Source: Deltaproteobacteria bacterium (GTDB lineage: Bacteria; Desulfobacterota; Desulfobulbia; Desulfobulbales; UBA5123). Taken from it: a stretch of DNA of 7,337 bases. The stretch lies in contig JAJYKH010000132.1 of the NCBI GenBank assembly GCA_021788685.1, positions 1 to 7,337 of the forward strand. The letters are read 5' to 3'. This document shows, one piece after another, positions 1 through 5,209 of the stretch. Position numbers and translations under genes: made by a program. The notes beneath the pieces are model-generated. The model ran no database searches. It saw only the letters and a program-made list of their open reading frames with translations, and was not told the DNA's origin. Numbering within the stretch: the first letter of the stretch is position 1; each line of letters opens with the position of its first letter.

Positions 1-1
1 C

Positions 2-1024
2 GGCCCGAACCTCATCCGGACGGGCTCCTCCCTCCTCGGCGTGAGCGGAGGCATTACCATCGGCCGCGAAGGGACCATGATCCAGTTTGCTGCCCTGGCC
101 TCCTCCCTCCTCGGGAGGGCTTTCCGCGCCAGCGAATCCCACCGACGGCTGATCGTTGCCTGCGGCGCCGCCGCCGGCTTCGCGGCCGCCTATCGTGCCC
201 CCATCGCCGGAGGTCTGTTCGTCGCGGAAATCATTCTCGGCGGGTTGGCGCTCCGGGAAATAAGCGCCGTTCTGGCCGCCTCCGTGATCTCCATGCTGAC
301 GACGCAGACGTTCTTCGCGAGCGGGCCGCTCTATATTGCGCACGCCGTGCCCCGGGTAGGGTTCAACGACCTCTTTGATGTCACCCTTGTGGGCCTGGCG
401 GCCGGCCTGTTCGGCCCCGTGTTTCTCTTGCTGCTCCGCAGCTCAAACAAGCACTACCAAGCGCTGTTCACCCTTTTACCCGTGCGCATGGGCTTGGCCG
501 GGCTGGCCATCGGTTTGCTGGCGGCTGTGCGGCCCGAGGTCTGGGGGAATGGGGTCAGCGTCATGCAGTCCTTCCTGTCCACCCACTGGACATTGAGCTC
601 GGTAATGTCCGTGTTTGCGCTGCGGTTGATCGCCGTGACGTTTGCCAGCGCGGCAGGGATTCCTGGAGGCGTGCTCACTCCGACCCTGGTGACCGGTGCC
701 TCCCTGGGATTGATCATCGGCCACACGATGCTCACCCCCTCGGCAGACCATTCCCAGACGCTCTGGATCCTGGTCGGTGCGGGAAGCCTGCTTGCGGCAA
801 CCACCCATGCCCCGGCGATGTCCGCCCTCATGGTTTTCGAGATGACGCACAACTACCATGTGGTTCTCGCGGCCCTGCCTGGGTGCGTTATCGCCTCCGT
901 TATCGGCAGCCTGCTCCTTCACCAGTCGATCTACACGGAAGCCCTGGGATTGGAGGAGCATCGCCCTGCCGTACCTGCCGTTGCGCGTCGGCCAAGGTGG
1001 CGTTGGAAGCCCTCCGAGGGCTGA
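2..1024 (+). CDS. clcB: ClcB-like CLC-family chloride channel/transporter, 5' truncated by the window
   Basis: Inner-membrane CLC protein that moves chloride or similar anions. The reading frame is open from base 2, so the gene starts before the window. The GTG at 41 lies inside a conserved motif and is not the start. Numbering visible residues from base 2, GREGT (21-25) is the CLC filter motif G(K/R)EGP with the gating glutamate at 23 and Thr in place of Pro. RAPIAGG (65-71) is the conserved N/RAP motif, GGVLTP (222-227) is the third filter motif GxFxP, and Tyr285 in EMTHNY matches the chloride-coordinating Tyr445 of E. coli ClC-ec1. The stretches VWGNG, LLAATTHAP and CVIASVI resemble E. coli ClcB as I remember it. 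About 340 residues are visible, so roughly 80-100 N-terminal residues, including the GSGIP motif, are missing. There are no CBS domains; the protein ends in a short basic tail. The position of the ClC-ec1 proton glutamate (Glu203) appears to be Ile77. The family call is firm; the ClcB subgroup is likely. Confidence 0.9.
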   Translation, partial: GPNLIRTGSSLLGVSGGITIGREGTMIQFAALASSLLGRAFRASESHRRLIVACGAAAGFAAAYRAPIAGGLFVAEIILGGLALREISAVLAASVISMLTTQTFFASGPLYIAHAVPRVGFNDLFDVTLVGLAAGLFGPVFLLLLRSSNKHYQALFTLLPVRMGLAGLAIGLLAAVRPEVWGNGVSVMQSFLSTHWTLSSVMSVFALRLIAVTFASAAGIPGGVLTPTLVTGASLGLIIGHTMLTPSADHSQTLWILVGAGSLLAATTHAPAMSALMVFEMTHNYHVVLAALPGCVIASVIGSLLLHQSIYTEALGLEEHRPAVPAVARRPRWRWKPSEG

Positions 1025-1101
1025 AGCGATAAGCGGTCACTCTCCTTTGTCAGAGGCCTGGTCGCGGAGCACCAATTGACCCGGCACGAAAATAGGAAGC
1101 T

Positions 1102-3036
1102 ATGAATAACGGCGTTCAGACCTTGAATAGCAACGTTCAGACCTTTACGGCAGAGATTTCTTCACATCCGCCCAACAAGTGGTTTGTCCTTGCCACCGTC
1201 CTGGTGGGCGCCACCATGTCGGCCCTCGACATCAGCATCGTCAACGTGGCGATGCCGACCCTCAAGACAACCTTCGCGGCCTCGATGGCGGCCATCGAAT
1301 GGATCGTGCTGAGCTATATGCTCACCCTTGCCATATTTTTGCCGCTTTTCGGGCGGCTCTCCGATGTGTTCGGCCGGTCGAGGTTCTACATTCTTGGCTT
1401 TATCATTTTCTCCGCTGGCTCGCTTTGTTGCGGCATGTCCAGCACCGCGGCTTTTCTGATTGCCTCACGGATCATTCAGGCCATTGGCGCGGCCCTGCTG
1501 CAGGCCAACTCCGTCGCCCTCATCACCGAAGCGTTTCCATCTCGTTTGCTCGGAAAAGCGATCGGCATCCAGGGCATGGTCCAGGCGGTTTCCATGGCAA
1601 TCGGTCCCTTCGTGGGCGGCGTGCTCATTGCCACGGTGGGTTGGCGGGCCATCTTCTATGTGAATATCCCGATCGGCATTCTGGGCACCATCGCTGCGTT
1701 TCTTATCCTGCGGCCGATGCGGCAGCCGCAGCGAAAGGAGAAGATCGATTATCGGGGGGCCGCCCTCTTCGCCAGCGGCCTTACCCTGCTTGTCCTGGCT
1801 TTCAACGAGGGCGTGAAGCTCGGATGGGGCTCTTCTGCCATCCTGGCGTATTTTATCGCCGGCGCCGTGCTTCTTTCCCTCTTTGTCATGACGGAGCTCA
1901 CGGTGAAGCATCCGTTGATCGATCTCAAGCTCTTCAAAGACCCTGCCTTTTTCGTGGGGAATTTGACCGGCATGCTTTCCTTCTATGTGCTATTCACCGT
2001 CTTGTTCCTGATGCCCTTCTATCTCGAAAAGGTGCTGGGGACCAGTGTCGCCCTCACCGGCTTCCTGCTGACCCCCCTCCTTCTCACCATGGCGGCGGTC
2101 GCTCCTCTTTCCGGCCATATCTCGGACAAGTATGGCCCGCGCATCATGACCACCCTGGGGATGCTTTTTTCCGCGGCGGCCTGCTTCGCACTTGCCTCCA
2201 TGGGAACGTCAGCCACGATGCCGCTGGTTATGGCTGCCGTTATCATTCTCATGGGGACCGGCATGGGGTTGTTTACCCCCGCCAACAACAGTGGAGTCAT
2301 GGATGCCGCCCCTACGGAAAAGCTGGGAATGGCCGGCAGTGTCCTCAACATGATGCGTTCCTTGGGGCTTATCCTCGGGGTGGACATCTCCGGTGGAATA
2401 TTCAGCATCCTGGAGCATCAATACCTCGCGGCCAGCGGTTATCGCCATGTTCGCCATGTGTTCAGCAACACCACCATCCCATTGCCGATCAAAGACGACG
2501 CCTTCATGCACGGTTTTACCATCGTCATCATGGCCCTGCTGGCGGTAAGCGTGCTCTCGGCTCTCCTTTCCGCCGTCTGGAGCAACAACAGATCCGGGAT
2601 CGTCGACCATGAGCTGGCCGAATCAGATGTTATCTCCACAGGCTTCTTCAGCGGCTTCAACCAGGAAACGAAGAGACTTGCTCTCTTCACCATGCTGTTG
2701 CTCTTGGGTGGCATGGCCTGCGGCGGCGCCACCTTGCTGTGGCACAATGGTGATTTTCCTTTCCCACCATCACGGCAAAAGGCCCTGCAAAATGACCAGG
2801 CCATGGAGCAGGCACAGCGCCTCGCCGCGGCCGAGAAAGAGGCAGCGGCATACTATGCGCAGAAATATCACGATGCCGGTGCCCGGATCGAGGTGAAGCC
2901 CCGCGGCAATCACTTTGAGGCCCATGTGATAAAAAATGGCGTGTTCATCAGGAGGCTCTCCATCCGGGGCAATACGATTACCGAGCACCGGACAGGCCTT
3001 CAGCAGTGGATTTTTGACCTGCTGACCAATGTATAG
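1102..3036 (+). CDS. DHA2-family (EmrB/QacA-type) MFS multidrug exporter with extra TM helix and C-terminal periplasmic tail
   Basis: Proton-driven exporter of the inner membrane, probably for drugs or other lipophilic compounds; the substrate cannot be read from sequence. LDISIVNVAMPTL (42-54) is the TM1 signature of 14-TM DHA2 proteins. GRLSDVFGR (84-92) is MFS motif A, GPFVGG (168-173) is the antiporter motif C, and GHISDKYGPR (338-347) is the second-half copy of motif A. I count 14 family helices, the last at about 470-493. A 15th hydrophobic segment follows at about 525-547, then a polar tail to residue 644 that should be periplasmic. Typical relatives have about 480-530 residues, so the tail is an addition. 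It has an Ala/Glu/Gln-rich likely helix (556-590), then likely beta strands (594-628). The ATG at 1102 has AGGA four bases upstream. The gene follows the CLC gene by 77 bp in the same direction and may be co-transcribed. No EmrA-type adaptor gene is adjacent. Confidence 0.93.
   Translation: MNNGVQTLNSNVQTFTAEISSHPPNKWFVLATVLVGATMSALDISIVNVAMPTLKTTFAASMAAIEWIVLSYMLTLAIFLPLFGRLSDVFGRSRFYILGFIIFSAGSLCCGMSSTAAFLIASRIIQAIGAALLQANSVALITEAFPSRLLGKAIGIQGMVQAVSMAIGPFVGGVLIATVGWRAIFYVNIPIGILGTIAAFLILRPMRQPQRKEKIDYRGAALFASGLTLLVLAFNEGVKLGWGSSAILAYFIAGAVLLSLFVMTELTVKHPLIDLKLFKDPAFFVGNLTGMLSFYVLFTVLFLMPFYLEKVLGTSVALTGFLLTPLLLTMAAVAPLSGHISDKYGPRIMTTLGMLFSAAACFALASMGTSATMPLVMAAVIILMGTGMGLFTPANNSGVMDAAPTEKLGMAGSVLNMMRSLGLILGVDISGGIFSILEHQYLAASGYRHVRHVFSNTTIPLPIKDDAFMHGFTIVIMALLAVSVLSALLSAVWSNNRSGIVDHELAESDVISTGFFSGFNQETKRLALFTMLLLLGGMACGGATLLWHNGDFPFPPSRQKALQNDQAMEQAQRLAAAEKEAAAYYAQKYHDAGARIEVKPRGNHFEAHVIKNGVFIRRLSIRGNTITEHRTGLQQWIFDLLTNV
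1104..1145 (+). repeat. 21-bp imperfect tandem duplication at the start of the exporter gene
   Basis: Two adjacent 21-bp units (1104-1124 and 1125-1145) match at 18 of 21 positions and share CGTTCAGACCTT. They encode the heptads NNGVQTL and NSNVQTF at residues 2-15, before the first membrane helix. The unit is exactly seven codons, so the frame is kept. It is a small internal duplication that lengthens the cytoplasmic N terminus. Confidence 0.75.
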
Positions 3037-3183
3037 GAGTGACCAATCGACTACAGCATCACAATGGTTCAAATAGCTGAGGGGGACCGGCGGATAATGA
3101 CTTGCTCGGGGGCGCTCCAAGCCAGAACGCTCCGCTGACATGAGCGGAAACCGCAAGCGCCTCTGGCCCCATCCCGGGGACGC
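3037..3183. other. Convergent intergenic stretch without a gene
   Basis: This is the upstream part of the gap between the exporter stop and ilvC stop. I see no ORF with a ribosome binding site and no RNA gene. One small hairpin is present, TCCGCT (3131-3136) with AGCGGA (3143-3148) around a 6-base loop, but no T-run follows, so I do not call it a terminator. Confidence 0.5.
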
Positions 3184-3216
3184 AAAAAGGCCACCCGCAA
3201 AGCGGATGGCCTTTTC
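3184..3216. terminator. Bidirectional intrinsic terminator between the exporter gene and ilvC
   Basis: AAAAGGCCACCCGC (3185-3198) pairs with GCGGATGGCCTTTT (3202-3215) around an AAA loop, with one C/A mismatch. Read on the plus strand the stem ends in TTTTC. Read on the minus strand it ends in TTTTT then GCG. It can therefore stop transcripts from both convergent genes, and fits best as the ilvC terminator. Confidence 0.85.
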
Positions 3217-3219
3217 GAA

Positions 3220-3249
3220 AGAAAGGGGACTCCGTTCGGGTCCCTTTCT
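3220..3249. terminator. Second hairpin just downstream of ilvC
   Basis: AGAAAGGG (3220-3227) pairs with CCCTTTCT (3242-3249). The stem continues with A3229-T3241 and C3230-G3240 if G3228 is bulged out. On the minus strand this hairpin lies about 20 bases after the ilvC stop and is followed by a pyrimidine-rich TTTC, then by the stronger hairpin at 3184-3216. The two look like tandem terminators for ilvC; this one alone is weaker. Confidence 0.6.
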
Positions 3250-3269
3250 GCTTTCTACAGGAGAAAGAC

Positions 3270-4745
3270 TCAGCCGATCACGGCAATATCCACCGGCGGC
3301 CGCATGGTGGCACAGGTAGCAAGCGCCCCGTGGATCTTGTGGCTCTTGAAGGCCGCGATCAGCTTCTCGTCGGCAGGGAGGCCCTGGTCGTAGGCGGGGA
3401 GGGCCTGCTGGCTCAGGTTGTAGTCGAAGCGCGGCGCCCACTTGCGGGAGCCCAGGCGGGCGGTGGTGGAGCAGTTGTCCACCATGAAGGCCACGCCCTT
3501 GTGGTGCATGTAGGGGTTGAGCGAATCCACCGCCTCGATCACCGACTCGTTCGCCACTTCGCTCAGGCAGTGCCCCTTCTCGATGAGCAGGTCGATCTGG
3601 GCCATCATCGTCGCGCAGTAGACGCCCGCGGTGAGCGGGTGGATCGGAGGCTCGCCGCTCCGGGCCGCGCGCACCTTCTCGCCCACCTGCCACATGCGGG
3701 TGCCGTCGATCTTGCCCATGGGGAAACGGGCGTGGCGCTGGCCGGCCATGATCACGCTCCGGATCTCGTTGCAGCTCGACACCTCGTCGTAGATCTCGAG
3801 AAGAATATCGAAGGCCGGGCCATAGGCGTGGGAGTAAGCGCGCTCGAACACCTTTTTGCCCGCGGCGTCCAGCCCGTTATAGACCGCGAGGATGCCATCG
3901 TGGGAAATGGTGCGGGAAATCGGGCCGGTGATGTTCTCCACCGAGGCGGTGAAGGCCGCCTCCTCGCTCATCCCCTCTTCCATGGCGAAGCGGCGGTAGA
4001 GCATCTCCACGATCCCGTGCACCGCGCCCAGCAGAATCCCCCGCTCGCCGAAAATGTCGCTCCGGAACTCGTAGCCCAAAGTGGTCATGAAGACGTAGGG
4101 AGCGCCGATGGCGACCGCCCAGCCGATGGCCTGGTCGGTGGCCCGGCCGTCGATGTCCTGCTCCACGGCGAAGCTCGTGTTGATGCCGGCGCCATTCACT
4201 TCCTTGCCCTGCACGTACAGCCGGCGCACCGAGGGGCCCATGCCCTTGGGGCAGACGCCGATCACGTTGATGTTGAGCGGAAATTTCTCGCCGATGCTCT
4301 CCAGGTGCCCCAGGAGAAAGCCGTGGGAAAGGCCCAGGGTGGCCCTCGGCTTCATGTTGGCGAAGACCTCCTTGTAGTGCTGGGCCTGGGCCGCGTCCGA
4401 GATGAGGAACAGCACCATGTCCGACTCGCGGACCACCTGGAACATCTCGCCCAGGGTCCCGTTCTCCTCGGTGAAGCCCGCCTTCCGGGCCGCCACCATA
4501 GACGAGCTGTTGGGCCGCAGGCCGATCTTCACGGTGATGCCGGTGCCTTCGAGGGAATCCCGCAGGTTCTGGGCCTGGGCCGGCCCCTGGGAGCCCCAGC
4601 CGATCACCCCGATCTGCTTGATTCCGGCGAAGGCCTTGGGCAGCAGCGGAAACTTATCCCGGCCGCCCACGACGATGGTCTCCTCGGTGTCGGCGAGCCG
4701 GATCACCTTGGTCTCGAACACCTTGGACTGGAAATGCGCCTTCAT
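3270..4745 (-). CDS. ilvC: Ketol-acid reductoisomerase (NADP+), class II, plant-like
   Basis: Cytoplasmic enzyme of valine, leucine and isoleucine synthesis. It isomerises and reduces acetolactate or acetohydroxybutyrate with NADPH and Mg2+. The protein has 491 residues, the long class II size; class I enzymes have about 330-340. The N-terminal Rossmann motif is GWGSQG (49-54), and Arg77, Ser80 and Ser82 sit where the spinach enzyme binds the NADPH phosphate. His141, Lys167, Asp230, Glu234, Glu400, Glu404 and Ser426 fall at the positions of spinach His226, Lys252, Asp315, Glu319, Glu492, Glu496 and Ser518, so the catalytic and metal site is complete. Blocks such as CPKGMGPSVRRLYVQGKEVN and NCSTTARLGSRKWAPRFDY match the plant enzyme closely from memory. 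I chose the ATG at 4745 because AGGAGG (4757-4752) lies six bases upstream; the frame extends to a GTG at 4793 that has no such site. No other branched-chain gene is nearby, and the gene seems to be its own transcription unit. Confidence 0.96.
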   Translation of the reverse strand: MKAHFQSKVFETKVIRLADTEETIVVGGRDKFPLLPKAFAGIKQIGVIGWGSQGPAQAQNLRDSLEGTGITVKIGLRPNSSSMVAARKAGFTEENGTLGEMFQVVRESDMVLFLISDAAQAQHYKEVFANMKPRATLGLSHGFLLGHLESIGEKFPLNINVIGVCPKGMGPSVRRLYVQGKEVNGAGINTSFAVEQDIDGRATDQAIGWAVAIGAPYVFMTTLGYEFRSDIFGERGILLGAVHGIVEMLYRRFAMEEGMSEEAAFTASVENITGPISRTISHDGILAVYNGLDAAGKKVFERAYSHAYGPAFDILLEIYDEVSSCNEIRSVIMAGQRHARFPMGKIDGTRMWQVGEKVRAARSGEPPIHPLTAGVYCATMMAQIDLLIEKGHCLSEVANESVIEAVDSLNPYMHHKGVAFMVDNCSTTARLGSRKWAPRFDYNLSQQALPAYDQGLPADEKLIAAFKSHKIHGALATCATMRPPVDIAVIG

Positions 4746-4748
4746 GAT

Positions 4749-4757
4749 GCTCCTCCT
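4749..4757 (-). promoter_or_regulatory. Ribosome binding site that fixes the ilvC start
   Basis: On the minus strand AGGAGGAGC ends three bases before ATG 4745, with the AGGAGG core six bases away. This near-perfect Shine-Dalgarno sequence favours the 491-residue protein over the in-frame GTG start 16 codons upstream. Confidence 0.85.
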
Positions 4758-4817
4758 GATTTCATACTGCTTGAAACGGGAAACGAACGGCACCGCGAAC
4801 GGGCCATTCTTTCATAA

Positions 4818-4844
4818 TTGGTTGAATCCAGGCATGGTAACCAA
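4818..4844. promoter_or_regulatory. Inverted repeat overlapping the candidate ilvC promoter
   Basis: TTGGTT (4818-4823) and AACCAA (4839-4844) form a perfect 6-bp dyad with a 15-bp spacer. It covers the candidate -10 box and the expected start point, the usual place for a repressor operator. The arms are short, so chance is possible, and I cannot name a regulator. Confidence 0.3.
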
Positions 4845-4862
4845 ACGCCGTGGCGGGTGCAA
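4834..4862 (-). promoter_or_regulatory. Candidate sigma-70 promoter of ilvC
   Basis: On the minus strand TTGCAC (4862-4857) and TACCAT (4839-4834) are separated by 17 bases. The -35 is weak (3 of 6, keeping TTG) and the -10 matches 4 of 6. The predicted start near 4827 gives a leader of about 80 bases. The position downstream of the receptor terminator fits, but the boxes are too weak for more than a candidate. Confidence 0.35.
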
Positions 4863-4915
4863 CAGATTCGAAGCTGAGAGGCCGCCCTCAAGGATGCCCC
4901 GGGGTTGAGCTTGGA

Positions 4916-4964
4916 CCGCCCTGGTTCTCCCCCTGATGGAGAGGGAATGGAGAAACGAGGGCGG
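4916..4964. repeat. GC-rich imperfect palindrome, REP-like element, copy 1
   Basis: CCGCCCT (4916-4922) pairs with AGGGCGG (4958-4964), and TTCTCC (4925-4930) pairs with GGAGAA (4949-4954). The inner part CCCTGATGGAGAGG resembles the CTCCC-TGA-GGGAG core of dispersed intergenic palindromes in many proteobacteria. A second, inverted copy begins 37 bp away. It is non-coding: short ORFs across it are rich in Pro, Gly and Arg as expected from such repeats. Confidence 0.6.
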
Positions 4965-5000
4965 AGAAAGCGCCTACCCTTCCTGATTTCCCGGGCATCG

Positions 5001-5060
5001 GCCCGCCTCCGTGCCAGCTCCCCTCTTCCCTCAGGGAGAGGCTGGGGAGGGTGGTCGGGC
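5001..5060. repeat. GC-rich imperfect palindrome, REP-like element, copy 2 (inverted)
   Basis: GCCCG (5001-5005) pairs with CGGGC (5056-5060), CCAGC (5014-5018) with GCTGG (5041-5045), and CTC-TCCC (5023-5030, one T bulged) with GGGAGAG (5034-5040) around a TCA loop. It lies in the opposite orientation to the element at 4916-4964, so the two form a BIME-like pair between the receptor gene and ilvC. Whether the family is repeated elsewhere cannot be seen from this window. Confidence 0.6.
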
Positions 5061-5151
5061 TCAATACTTCCAGAGGGGCGAATGTGGCCCGGGGGGAGCA
5101 ACCCTCGGAAGTGCCCTTTTCACATCGCTTTTAGCTGATCGCAGACAGCTC

Positions 5152-5186
5152 AAAAAAACTGGCCCGCCCTCGCGGGAGAGCGGGCC
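5152..5186 (-). terminator. Rho-independent terminator of the chemoreceptor gene
   Basis: On the minus strand GGCCCGC (5186-5180) pairs with GCGGGCC (5167-5161); the stem extends inward after one mismatch to a GCGG loop. The stem is followed by AG and seven T (5158-5152). It begins 24 bases after the receptor stop. A weaker hairpin, AGCTG (5133-5137) with CAGCT (5146-5150), comes just beyond the T-run. Confidence 0.9.
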
Positions 5187-5209
5187 CGAGGCGGACCGGG
5201 CCGCTCGCT

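Noticed and set aside
1076..1101. TTGACC just before the exporter gene as a -35 box
   Set aside because: A -10 box at normal spacing would fall at or beyond the start codon, so it cannot drive a translatable message from this ATG.
1179..2612. 477-codon plus-strand open frame inside the exporter gene
   Set aside because: It overlaps the exporter in another frame. The product is His/Arg/Gly-rich with no membrane helices or motifs. Lack of stops follows from the base composition.
2770..3693. 307-codon minus-strand open frame spanning the exporter end, the terminators and the ilvC end
   Set aside because: It would run through two strong terminator hairpins and overlap two real genes. The product is low-complexity Arg/Gly/Pro.
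3330..4817. 495-codon plus-strand open frame opposite ilvC
   Set aside because: It is antisense to a gene with complete catalytic motifs. Its product is a His/Gly/Ala/Leu-rich string typical of a GC-rich shadow frame, with no recognisable domain.
4742..5138. Short open frames on both strands across the palindromes (119, 77 and 99 codons)
   Set aside because: Their Pro/Gly/Arg-rich products are what REP-like palindromes give when translated. No ribosome binding site supports them.
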